A stretch of 64,000 nucleotides of DNA, taken from contig NW_019775425.1 of NCBI RefSeq assembly GCF_001039355.2, forward strand, positions 526,787 to 590,786. The letters run 5' to 3'. Made by a program: the position numbers and the translations under genes. The DNA is from Lingula anatina. Its lineage: Eukaryota; Brachiopoda; Lingulata; Lingulida; Lingulidae. Of this stretch, positions 1-10,600 are shown in pieces. A model generated the notes under the pieces. It was not told the origin of the DNA. It searched no databases and saw only the letters and a list, made by a program, of their open reading frames with translations. Within the stretch, counting starts at the first letter, position 1, and each line of letters starts with the position of its first letter.

Positions 1-486
1 GCAAGTACTGTTATGTCTATGGTTTTAATATACTTTTTCATACAATAATGTTACCTAAAGGGTAGTATATTGTTCAGTGCCCTCCCCGGGCTGCAGTACA
101 TCCAGGCTAGTAACCTTCTCATGGACTGTATGAGACCTGAAATGCAGACCTGAGGCATCCTTCTCCATTCTTCCACTGGTGCAAGACTTCTGTCCAAATT
201 TAAATTTAGATGAGATGTCTAGATATTAAAGCTAGTCATTGTCTGGAATTATACTCAAGCATAACAGTACATACTCCACTGAAGGACTGAGATGGTCTTA
301 TGTCACTGTACAGTGACCAGAACAATTGTGGACTGTGTGAAGCATATATAAAAATTGCATTCCTTTTTTATATACAAACACAGATGTATCTGTACATATA
401 GCCGTCACCTCTGTTTGGTGTGGCTGTCATCACCATTTCAGTGATAACACAAAAGGTGGAAAAACATTTTATCTTTTGTCTTCAAA

Positions 487-900
487 CTTATGGAACTGAT
501 GAATATTCATAAAATACAGGTGGAGTTAAAATACGAGCATGATTTAGCCATTTTTTCAAAAGTTATGTTTTTTTTTTTTGCTTTTTTCAGCTTATATGCA
601 ACACATATAACACATTTCAAGCAAAACAGATAGGCCTATTGTCTTAAAACTCCCGTGAGTGATCAATCTTACCAAAATACAGGTTGAGTTCAAAAATCAG
701 TTTGATAAGACCATTTTTACAAAAGTTATGCTTTAATTTTTTCGCTTTTTCAGCATATTTAATCCACCATTATACAGATAACATGAAAACCATGTCATAG
801 TTTGCTTTAAAACTTGTAAGACTGATTCATAGGACTAATATACAGATCAAGTTAAAAAATAAGCTTGATCGGTTCAGTTCTGATGAAGTTATGCTTTTTT
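487..900. repeat. Diverged tandem repeat, period about 163 bp, three copies
   Basis: Three equivalent landmarks occur at constant spacing: AAAATACAGGTGGAGTT at 511, AAAATACAGGTTGAGTT at 674 and AATATACAGATCAAGTT at 837. Each is followed by a conserved tail containing AAGTTATG, then a T-rich run and, in the first two copies, a TTTTTCAGC block. Copies differ by substitutions and small indels, so this is an old array rather than a fresh satellite. Confidence 0.8.
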
Positions 901-957
901 ATGTATATAAGTGATGGTTTTTCCTCAGATTCAATTCTTAGGCATGTTAACAGTCAA

Positions 958-1079
958 AAAGCTTGCCGTCTAATCCGCTAATAGACACTAAATAGTTAAT
1001 AGACACTGAATAGTTTCCCCCGTGGGTCAGAGATATTTAACCTGTGGAGTAGTTAGTCCGCTGTTCTGAATGTGGCCAA
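958..1079 (-). mobile_element. Partial copy of a short inverted-repeat element (reverse of 7277-7417)
   Basis: The segment contains AAGCTTGCCGTCTAAT near its left end and CTGTTCTGAATGTGGCC at its right end. The reverse complement of both blocks is in the element at 7277-7417. The left terminal repeat is missing, so this copy is truncated or internally rearranged. Confidence 0.6.
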
Positions 1080-1452
1080 AGGGATAACCCCAAAAGTGGC
1101 AAGCTGGGGTTTGCTCTGGTTAAAATTTTTGATACCTTTCCACACTTGTTAAGTTATTAAGTCAAAGAAACGTCTTTAAGTGCTGTAATTACTTCACCCT
1201 GCATGATACTTTTCTAAGAGTGCAGTGTCATTTGAAGTATAAGCTAGTAATCCAAAATGTTGCAATGTGAAATATCCTTATTTAAAGTAATTCTGAAATA
1301 TTAATTTTTTTAAAAATGATATACTAATCAGGAGAAAGCAAAACAATTGCATTTTTTTAGATAAAATAGTAAAGCTGGCATGCCTTGTGGCTGTATCTGT
1401 GATGAAAGTCCACTATAATTATAATTTAAATGCTAGAACATACCGGTAGTAT

Positions 1453-2046
1453 TAAGGGTACTGACAGGGTTGATGATCATAAAAATGACAAAAATGAGTT
1501 TTTGGTGCATTTTGTTATTCAGTAAAGCATTTATCTTTTTTAACATTAAAAATCCCTATAAAAATAAAAAATATGGACCTTTATACCAGTATTTCTCATT
1601 GCTAAGCATAAGAATAGGCAACTTGAAGCATTTATCATCAATTTAACACCCCTCCATTTTGAGGTGAGATAGCAATCAGTATGGGGTGTAACTCCATCCC
1701 TGAGCAAGATCGTATACCAGAAACTTCATTAAACAAAGACATTGTTTTCAGATAAAATCGATAAAATCTGAATCCAGGCTTGGCATGGTTTAGAAGTACC
1801 AACTGCTGTCATTAAATTGGAATTAGAACGGTGTTTGTGGGTGCATGTGGCAAGGAGAAAATTGAAACAACGATTTTGCAGTTTTTATCCCAAAATCGCA
1901 CTGATGATGACATTTGTGAGGTGAGATAGCAATCAGTATGGGGTGCTAAGGAATTAAGTCAGTGAACTCTGAAGTTTTATCTATTATCCCAGAAATTGTT
2001 TGTAAAGCATATAAAGAGTTTTAGGCTAACCTTGGCAGTACCCTTA
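1453..2046. mobile_element. TA-flanked TIR element (MITE-like), diverged family member
   Basis: The ends are inverted: TAAGGGTACTG at 1453 and CAGTACCCTTA ending at 2046. Internal blocks such as TTGAGGTGAGATAGCAATC (about 1659) and GTCATTAAATTGG (about 1810) recur in the element at 21273-21954, so they share an ancestor. Non-coding. The TA at each end suits a TA target duplication as in Tc1/mariner-type elements; this family assignment is inference. Confidence 0.65.
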
Positions 2047-2426
2047 CATGGTTTTCAGAGGGTAAATTGGCAAAAAGCAGTTATGTGCATGGCATATGCA
2101 TATTTCTCAAATTATGCATAAAATTCCTTGTTATGGCCATAATGCACAATTTCAATTGTGCTGATATCCATAATTTTCTTTCAAACATATTTGGTGTTCT
2201 GTTAATGACACATTACCAAATACAAAGCTCAAAAACCATTTGCATTGCCTGTTAGTAAACATAGCAATTAAGGTTTGCCATATTAGTGGTTTTACGGGCG
2301 TCAGCAAGCTTTCTGTAGGTGGAGATACAGTTTCACAGTTAATTATAGTGTATAATCTGTTGTGAAAAGATTATTGATTTGTTTATTTTGCCAAAAAATA
2401 ATTGGCACAGGAAACGCAATATTTTC

Positions 2427-2493
2427 TGATGCTACTCCCCCCCCCCCCGAAAAAAAAAAATAATAAATAAACATAATAATAATAATAATAATA

Positions 2494-2546
<53 letters not shown>
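2427..2546. repeat. Poly-C / poly-A / (AAT)n-(ATT)n palindromic microsatellite
   Basis: A C-run and an A-run are followed by (AAT)n, which switches directly to (ATT)n near 2494, so the tract is self-complementary and can fold into a hairpin. A 97-residue frame on the minus strand across it is only poly-isoleucine from the repeat. Confidence 0.9.
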
Positions 2547-2549
<3 letters not shown>

Positions 2550-2889
2550 ATTGAAAAAATTGGAATAGTTGGAGGAATTAATTTGAAAAGAAAATATAAT
2601 GAATACGAAAATGCAGAAAAAGTAGCAGACTGACAAAAAAGTCCCAGCGTTCAGTGAGTAAAAGCATCATTTTGCTGCTGCTTTATTTGTTTCACATGTG
2701 AAATATACAGCAAGTAACGGAAAGATGCAGTGAATTTCAAACGATTCGTAAACTTCGAACTTAAAATTGGTCATCTGGGTTTTTGGGCGCATGAATTTCG
2801 ACTAGTAATTCCATACATTTTGCACGATCGTGATTTTCGTGAAAATCGGCCATCGAGCTATTTTTGGGCTCATACAAATCTAGCAGTTA

Positions 2890-4017
2890 AACCCCCTTTA
2901 CACTGGAAGGCGTCCTTTCTGCGTTCTTTGTGCAACCATGAAACTGACCAGGACGCTGTCGGACGCTCAAAGAACGCACGGTGATCGCTAAGACCGCACA
3001 AAATTCGAGCATCGCCGAGAACGCCATGGTCGCCGCGAAGTTTTGAGCATGTTCAAAACAATCGCAGAGAGAACGCGATGGAGGATGGACGCTGCAAGGT
3101 CGCTCTATGGACGCAGAGAGGACGCACAAACATCGGACGTGGTTGTAGAAAGGCGGCGCAAGCATCGCTTTGGTTGCAGAATGAACGCTCAAAGATCGTC
3201 CAGCGTTCGGCACGTAGAATATTATTTTTTACTCTCAAATGGGGCCGTGCTGAGGTATTTTTCATCAGACAGGAATTCTAAGGGCAACAGTGGTCTCATA
3301 TCAGCATCCGATTGTTTTTCTTTTTTTTTTTTTCCTAAAATTCTTGAACCGATCCATTTTTTGGAGGTAATTATAAAACGAATATTTTGCCTTTTTTACA
3401 AGATGCAGTATTTGTCGGAACTTTTTGCAGAATGCGTCATTTGAAAACGGATTTTAACATTCTAGGTTGTATCGGTCATACTTTCTCGTTTTTGGCGCAA
3501 GGTCCATCCTTCTTATAAGGATAACAATGAGCATCTGGCTTATTATCAGTCCATGTATCACTGTAGTTTAAAAAGTTTATTCCCAATTATTGGTTTTGTT
3601 TTCCTGGTTAGAACCGAGGAAAAAATATAAGTGAGTTAGAATATATCGAAGGACGCTCAAACAACGCTCATCGGTGAAGCATGATGCAGAAAGATCGTAG
3701 AATGGACGCTACTGATCGCCGATGAAGGTACAGAAAACGCAGGAAGGATGCTCAGTGGTCGCTCAAACATCGCAATGGACGCCGCGAGTTGCACAGGGGA
3801 CGCACAGTGGAGGCAGGCCGGTCGCTCAGTGGACGCACAGGTCGCTGGCAGTTTTACAGGTAAAATTAAGATTCGGTCGTTCAAAGGACACACAACGGAC
3901 GCAGACGCCTTTACACTGAGACACAATTTAATTGCTTTGGCGACCATTGAGCGTCCTGACCACATTTTTGATCGCAGAAGGGACGCAGAAAGGACGCCGT
4001 CTAGTGTAAAGGGGGTT
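2890..4017. mobile_element. Non-autonomous DNA transposon-like element with CGC-motif-dense subterminal arms
   Basis: Terminal inverted repeats are visible: AACCCCCTTTACACT at 2890 and AGTGTAAAGGGGGTT ending at 4017. The trinucleotide TTA lies immediately outside both ends (2887-2889 and 4018-4020), consistent with a 3-bp target duplication. Such TWA duplications are typical of PIF/Harbinger elements; assignment to that group is inference. The outer 350-400 bp on each side are packed with GGACGC, GATCGC, AACGC and GGTCGC motifs every roughly 9-15 bp, while the centre (3220-3650) is AT-rich. A second TTTACACTGAG block lies internally near 3910. Overlapping short frames on both strands are by-products of this repeat structure, not a transposase. 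Confidence 0.75.
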
Positions 4018-4742
4018 TTAGCGATATTGCCCTACTGTACCTTTACCTGAGCACTACACGTGCGGCCCAAGTTGCAAGATAACGAACAGTACAGTTGGCT
4101 TGGGACGCATCGCGGTCACATTTACGGGGTTTCATTGAGATAATAGGAGAATCAATTAGAGCTGCACAGTCGCGCACTCTGTGCGAGATGGATTTTGGAT
4201 ATCGTACGTAAGTCTTCAGGACCGCCAATATTGGACCAATCCGACATTGCACTTGACTTATTGCATGTTTTTCAGTATCCAGGTGCTAAATGGAAATTGG
4301 ACAATTAAGCTACACTAATGAAGCGCTGACGGAAATCTTAGAATAATTACTAGTGATTGAATAAAGATTGTTAATTAATATGCGACATATAGCATATATT
4401 TTTTAACACTTAAATGTCCTACTGATTCCAGATTTTTTAACACTTAAATGTTCTACAGATTCCAGATTCCATCTCCAGCATGTTTTACAGGCTCTGCACA
4501 GAACTTATTTTACATTAATATAAAAAGATTATTAAACAAATAAAACATTAAAAGAGAAAAGTAGTACAATATCCACCTGTTTAGTTAAATGTGATGTAAA
4601 TATTAAATGACATATTGAATCTAAACATTAATACACGTTAATCAGTTAGTAAAATTTTGATTAAACTTGATTTCATCACAAAAAGTTTCACATTGCCAGT
4701 GCTCTTCATCACTACCTATCAGGCTTATTTTTAATTTAAAAA

Positions 4743-5804
4743 TTAAGTCGGTAATGCTTTGCAGAAACAAGATTTATACATTTTTTGAATTGCTTTTCTG
4801 AGTGCCGTGTTTTTGCCATACAAAATGATGGCATCCATTGTGCGTGAGAGCTGGAAAAGTAACGAAGCAACAATATGTGCTTCCGGGCCTATGGATATGA
4901 GGTTCAACACAAGACTTGGAGTAAGGTTGCAGACAAAGCTGTTCAGCATTAAGAGAAGCATGGTCTTGGTTAGCTGAAGTTCGGTTTTAGCAAGATACGA
5001 CTGCTGCTGCTGCTGCTGCGATGGCAAGTTCTCTGGGGAAGTCGTAGGATCCTGCGCTGGAGCAACTTTTCCCTTCAATTTTTTCATCTTATAGATAATT
5101 ATACCATCACAAACCAACATGATGAGAGATGCAGTCACATATAAAACCATAAAGAAAGCCATTGAATTACAGTGGTTTTTTCCGTTGTCATACATGCATA
5201 ACAAGCTTTCTGGGATATAACGTATAACCTTGCGCCTGCACACAAAAAATGTTTTAATTATGAAAAGCAAGGGTAGAAACCAAGCCAAAGCAATTAGTCC
5301 CCCTATACATTTTGATGATTTTAATTTATTCGCCACTGCATTGCCTGGTTTGCTGGAAATAATGATACAGCGCTGAAATCCAATAAGAGCCAACAGCAAA
5401 GCAGACACCGTGAGCAGGGGCAGCTTGACGTAGAAGGAGAAGGTACAGAGTCTCTGTCCTATGTCCAAGTATGGGATCGAAAATGCCAGAAATTGTGGAA
5501 ATGTCTCCAGGAAGGATACCATGGAGTTGTTGAAGGTGAGACTGCAGATGAGGATGTAGTAGGCAGTCTTGTGGAACTTTGGGATTTGCAGTATGGCTGC
5601 GACAATGGATGTGTTGCCAACGGCTCCCAAAATGACAAAGATTCCCTTCAGTGTGAGAATAACAACACGGAGTGAAACTGGGACCCTTTTAAATGACAAA
5701 GTTTCTGTGTTGTTCTGTAGATCTTCAGTCTGGAACCCTGACTCATTGATGAGAGAAAAATCTTCAAAAGATTCCAGATACGTCCTGTTATAACTATCTA
5801 GCAT
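4743..5804 (-). CDS. Divergent rhodopsin-class-like G-protein-coupled receptor, single exon
   Basis: An intronless frame encodes 353 residues with the layout of a seven-transmembrane receptor. The extracellular N-terminus (about 45 residues) carries N-glycosylation sequons (NRT at 6, NNT at 31). TM1 (46-72) has the GN pair, followed by TM2 (82-105). TM3 (119-148) begins with Cys120 and ends in FQRC where class A has D/E-R-Y. TM4 is 166-184, TM5 is 213-240 and TM6 (278-303) has CNLTP in place of CWxP. TM7 (309-330) has MDAIILY in place of NPxxY. A cysteine-containing tail (CFC, 346-348) could be palmitoylated. The third intracellular loop holds six glutamines. Cys203 or Cys212 could pair with Cys120. 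Ligand unknown. The departures from DRY, CWxP and NPxxY suggest a lineage-specific receptor of uncertain coupling. The frame starts at an ATG just inside an upstream stop-rich region, so the start is plausible. Confidence 0.8.
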   Translation of the reverse strand: MLDSYNRTYLESFEDFSLINESGFQTEDLQNNTETLSFKRVPVSLRVVILTLKGIFVILGAVGNTSIVAAILQIPKFHKTAYYILICSLTFNNSMVSFLETFPQFLAFSIPYLDIGQRLCTFSFYVKLPLLTVSALLLALIGFQRCIIISSKPGNAVANKLKSSKCIGGLIALAWFLPLLFIIKTFFVCRRKVIRYIPESLLCMYDNGKNHCNSMAFFMVLYVTASLIMLVCDGIIIYKMKKLKGKVAPAQDPTTSPENLPSQQQQQQSYLAKTELQLTKTMLLLMLNSFVCNLTPSLVLNLISIGPEAHIVASLLFQLSRTMDAIILYGKNTALRKAIQKMYKSCFCKALPT

Positions 5805-6220
5805 GGTTTTCTCTGCAATCTCCTAGCTAGTTTTTGCTGTAATTTACAGAAATTGCGCTGGTCTTGACACACCTTAGCTATCAAGTGAAGCTGTGCCTTG
5901 TGATATGCTTTTACCTTACACCCTGCAAGATCTACCTAACATTTGTGAATATTTGTCATCACTATTTTCGGTTATCCAATAGAAGAACATTTTCATACGT
6001 CACAGCAGTCAACTGCACAACTGCATGCAGTGCACAAGTTGTCAGCTATTGGTTGAGTTAAATTTGTCTCCAAGTTGAGAGATTTGTAACATCCAATGAT
6101 ATACAAGCATGTAGAAAATAATGTATGAGAAGTATATGCATGCAAAATATACCACAGTGCACCCATACTGCAACTATAAAACACGCGTGTACTGCCTTGT
6201 ATCCTGAATAGTCAGACAAT

Positions 6221-6881
6221 TAAGGATATTGTCACCCTTCGCCCCAAACTCCTTATTTGCTGCCTTACATACATTCTTTTGAGTGATAAATAAAACTTCA
6301 ATGTACAGTGACCAACTTAATTAACATGTACACATGTCATCTTACATAATTGCGATTTGGGGTTAAAAACTGAAAAATCGGTTTCTCAAATTTCTCTTTT
6401 ACCTCAGCACCCACGATCACAGTTTCAACGCCGATTTAATGACACCATTTAGCAGTACTCCAAAACCCTGCAAGCAATGCAATTGATAACGCAAAATAAT
6501 GCCTTTGTTTGATGGAAATCTGTAATTAAGGGCTCATAACTCCATAACAAAAATATTTAAACCAAATGACGGCACGGGATTGTAGCCTATACACTCCTGG
6601 TCAACTCTGCCATTTTCGTGATAAAAACTTGTTCAGGAATGAAGTAACGCCACATACCGATTGTTATTTTGTCCTTAAAATAAAAGGTGTTAAATTAAAG
6701 ATTAAAGCTTTGAGTTGCCTATGCTTATACATTGCAAATATTTATATACTCAGACAGTTTATATTTTTGAGGGTTTTTCATTTTTTTTTTGATCAGCACA
6801 AAGATAGATATTGAATAATTAGATGCAGGAAAAACCAAATTTTCGTCATCTGGATGATAATAAAGGGTTACAATATCCTTA
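6221..6881. mobile_element. TA-flanked TIR element, about 660 bp, same family as 21273-21954
   Basis: The ends are TAAGGATATTGTCACCCTT at 6221 and AAGGGTTACAATATCCTTA ending at 6881, an imperfect 19-bp inverted repeat starting with TA. The interior matches the element at 21273-21954 in reverse orientation over long blocks, for example ACTCCTTATTTGCTGCCTTACAT against the complement of 21915-21933. No transposase; a non-autonomous MITE-like element. Confidence 0.8.
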
Positions 6882-7276
6882 GGGTGTTTTGCCATTGCCT
6901 GTTTCTGTTTTAGAAATTATTAAGTGGTTATGCACATATATTTGGTCTTGGTTAACACTGCATTTTTTTCCACTAAAATGATTTTTTAAAATCAATCAAT
7001 GTTCTGGTCAAATTACAAATAATATAATTTATGGCAAATTTTTCAAACTTTTATGTAAAAAATATATATATATTTTTTGTAAAATTGTTAATGTTGTAAT
7101 ATTGTAGTTTAATTATGCATTTTATAGTTATCAACGTTAACAACTGACCGGCTTACTACAAATAGATGAATGATGAATGCACTAACTAAGAACCAATTTG
7201 AACTTTGAACGATTAGAAAGTTTGATGACAAAGCTAGGTAACTGCTGAATAGAAACCCAGTTTGAAAATACTTTGG

Positions 7277-7417
7277 CCGCATTCAGAACAGTGGACTAAA
7301 TAGTCTGAGGCTCAAATATGGCCGACCCACTTGAGTAGGCCTACTTCCTCACGGGGAATCTATTCAGTGTCTATTAGCAGATTAGACGGCAAGCTTTTTA
7401 GTGGTTCTGAATGCAGC
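7277..7417 (+). mobile_element. Short inverted-repeat element, about 140 bp
   Basis: Bounded by CCGCATTCAGAAC on the left and GTTCTGAATGCAGC on the right, an imperfect terminal inverted repeat. It shares TCTATTAGCAGATTAGACGG and CTTGCC/GGCAAG blocks with the inverted partial copy at 958-1079. Too short to code. Confidence 0.65.
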
Positions 7418-7666
7418 TTTTGATTGTGTTAGCTGCAACAGTGCAAGTCCCAAACCAAAGTGCAAATCATTCTCGTAATCCTACATTAACATACTGTGAT
7501 TGAGCAGATTGTGGTAGCTGCTCTACTGAGTTAACGCATAGAAGTAGAATGGTTAACGCTAATAATGATAAAAGTGTCGCACAAAATTTAATTACTCGCT
7601 AAAATGCGTAGAATGAAAATGTCTATATTTTGATTTCATCTCAAATTTAACAGTTTTCCCTTGCAG

Positions 7667-10600
7667 AATCATCTCAACTTCAATTTGAGGTTCTCTTGAT
7701 TGAGCAAGGTCAGGTGAAGGCCATTCCCCGGGCCATGGCAAGTCCATTACACAGGAATAGAGAAAGAGGTAATAAGGTTCTAAACTGGGCCTCAGGTGTG
7801 GTAGTTTTACATAAAAACCTTACTCTTAGTCTATGTGTGACACCCTTGAGAAATAACAACTTAGTAAAAGAACAATTTCATAGGGTGCTGCCCTTACTTT
7901 GCCTTCCACTTCCAAGTTATAGACGATCTAATGTAATAATCCTAATGTTAATGGCGCATGAGTAATCCTGCCACTCAATTCCCATGCAGACAGTAAAATC
8001 ATGTCGTTTTGTTAATGTTAAGTGAAGTATATTTTCATTTCACAGTTGCATTGTTTATCATTTTGAATTTTGTGTGTATAAATAATTTAGTAGAAGCTTT
8101 ACATGCTAGGCAAGTGTGGACCTGATGTCCATAATGGAGTCTAACCCCAGAGATAGAAATATGTATATCCCGCTTGTACAGATCTTTTATGTGGACATCT
8201 TGCTAAAGAAAGGACTGCAGGACTGCTTATAATTGACCTTCAGAAACAATTTGATTTCTAGTGGCAGCATTTTTGAACAAACTTTTTCCTTAATTAAATT
8301 CTCTTTCATTCTTTTATTTTGTTTTCATTTTATTGTGGAATGGTCTTTATGAAGTATTGCAAGAAAAAAGTCTGTTTTTCTACATACTTGTGTATTACAT
8401 GTTAAGAGTATGTTCCAGGGGACCACATTGAAAAACGTGCTAAACGTCGAGTCATCCGCCTTCTCCAAGATGCAGTGGCAAAAAATGATATATCAGAGAT
8501 CCGGAAACTATTAACTGAAGACGTGGATGTGAACTTCCAATACAGAAGTCAGACTCTTTTACAAGTGGCAGTACTCAGTGGTCACTTGGAGTCTTGTAAA
8601 CTTCTGATAAGCCATGGAGCTGATGTCAACCATCACAATGCAGATGGCAATACACTCCTCAATATGGTATGTTGGAAAGGGTATGATAACATAGCCAAGC
8701 TGCTGATCAACAATAATGCTGATGTGGACACGGCCAACAATGATGGTGCTACCCCTATCAACACGTGTGCTTTCAAAGGATTTGCTGGTATTGCAAAACT
8801 GCTCGTCAAAGCCAACTGTAATTTGCTACGCCTGAACAACAGGTCACAGTCCCCTCTGTTCACTGCTGCTCGTATGGGACATATTCCTGTCACAGATGTC
8901 CTGATCAGGGGAGGATGCGATCTCAACCAGGCTGATAATGAAAAGAAAACTCCACTCATAATAGCTGCTTCCAAAGGGTACAGCGAGGTTGTGAAGATGT
9001 TGATTAAAGCAGGTACATGTTGGTCATTCTTCGCTTGGTTAAGTATTGTAATTTGTAAAGGATAGATAGTTACATAACTTGTTGCCAGCAGAGGCTAGAT
9101 TGGGGTTTAGATTGTTCCTTATAATTTATTATATAATTGCAAGTTTTTCAACCATACTTTACTTTGATATTTATCTAGCAAAATTGAAAGACATAACTTT
9201 TGGTCTGTGAGAACTTGGTGCAGAGATTTGTGTAAAACAAGACTTACGAAGCCACATGGTTACAAACTTACAATACAGAGTATCTCAACATGGAAAACAT
9301 ATATTGTAAATAAACTTTGTTCTAGGGTGTGAAACAAATTTACTGGACAAATACAAATGCTCAGCTCTCCATGAGGCAGCAGTTGCAGGACATGTGAAAG
9401 TTGTGGAGGAACTTATTCTAGGAGGTGCAAATTTAGATGTTTTGACAGCCAAGAAAGAGACGCCTCTTCTATGTGAGTCTTGTAATGTTGATAGATATGG
9501 TCTGGCATGATTGACATGCCATGGATCCTCTGGAACTATATAATAAGTGTCTGTTAATTTTTTATTAGAGGAATGTAATTAAAGGGATAAGAAGTCTTCA
9601 TTTTGGCAGGAAAAGTGCCATAAAACTAATTTTCGTTGGGTAAACGAGGATGTTCCCATACTACTTACTAATGATAAATGAATTCATGCCGACATTCAAA
9701 GTTAGTTGATTGTTTTTTTAAGTGTTTTCTTATGGAGGGTAGCTATTTAAGAAGGTCCTTGTGGTCTGATGGCAAACAAAGATTTCAGCATTATTGTGTG
9801 ATAACAGCCATTTTGGTGGTAAAATGGAATTTATTATATTTCTGTGAGTTGTTTTCAATGTATTTATTGTGGAATTTTGAATTTCATGTGAAGATTTGTT
9901 ATCCCTTTAAATGTGCTTAGAAGTTATCAAAATTGTTTCTTTTCATTCAAAAGGTCTGACTTGTGATTTTGTGTAACACTGTCACTGTTTTGTGTGGATC
10001 AGAAATCAAACAAGCGAAAATAAGCAAAAAAGTACCATGTCTCCATTATGATATAAGGAAGGTTCCCTTAGAACATTGACATATGTCAGAATTTTGTTTG
10101 AATCAAAAATTAGGTAATCAAAAAGTATGAAGTGTTTCTGTACTTTAGCAATGTACCAGGTTTCCCAAGCCAAATGTTGAATAAATCTTTTTTATTTTAG
10201 TTGCTGTCCGTAACAATCAATATGCAGTATCTGATGCTCTAGTACAAGCTGGCTGTGATGTAGACTTGGCTGATGTCTATAAACAAGCTCCTATTCATGC
10301 TGCAGTGAGACAGGGTGAGAGCAGAATTTTTGATGAAATTTTAACTGGGTGCTCTGAAACCTTTTACTTTCTGTACATGTTTTAAAAAAAGACTCTTATC
10401 TGTCCTGTGAAGTATCCTCTGAAGATATGTATGCTTTCTGAGGACATGATTAAATGCATTAATTGAAGGAATGTGATTTAATGTAATTTTAAGTCTTAAA
10501 ATGAAAATTATTATTTTTAAAGGTAAATTGCAAATGACGGCATTGTTGAACATTTTCAGATAATGTTTGATATTAAGTAAATAAAAAGGAAGCAAGCATG

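Larger units (their letters stand above)
1..4742. other. Repeat-rich stretch without a recognisable gene
   Basis: No open frame here resembles a known protein or is bounded by convincing splice sites. The stretch holds a three-copy tandem repeat, part of a short inverted-repeat element, a TA-flanked TIR element, an AAT/ATT palindromic microsatellite and a larger TIR element, each listed separately. The remainder is AT-rich unique-looking DNA. The part just below 4743 may contain the 3' UTR of the GPCR gene, but I could not pick a polyadenylation site. Confidence 0.6.
5805..7666. other. Intergenic region between GPCR and ankyrin gene
   Basis: Contains a TA-flanked TIR element (6221-6881) and a short inverted-repeat element (7277-7417). 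No supported exon. The promoter of the minus-strand GPCR and any 5' non-coding exon of the plus-strand ankyrin gene should lie here, but no clear core-promoter motif was found. Confidence 0.5.

Noticed and set aside
2343-2636. 97-residue minus-strand frame with poly-isoleucine
   Set aside because: It is translation of the (AAT)n/(ATT)n microsatellite and has no family resemblance.
2730-4252. Overlapping frames of 65-133 residues on both strands
   Set aside because: They arise from the stop-poor, CGC-motif-rich arms of the TIR element at 2890-4017. Frames on both strands share the same repeats, none has introns or a transposase-like pattern.
9678-9920. 80-residue plus-strand frame in the ankyrin gene
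   Set aside because: Lies inside the TTAAAGGGATA-ended element in intron 3. The related copy at 26537-26877 does not keep the frame.
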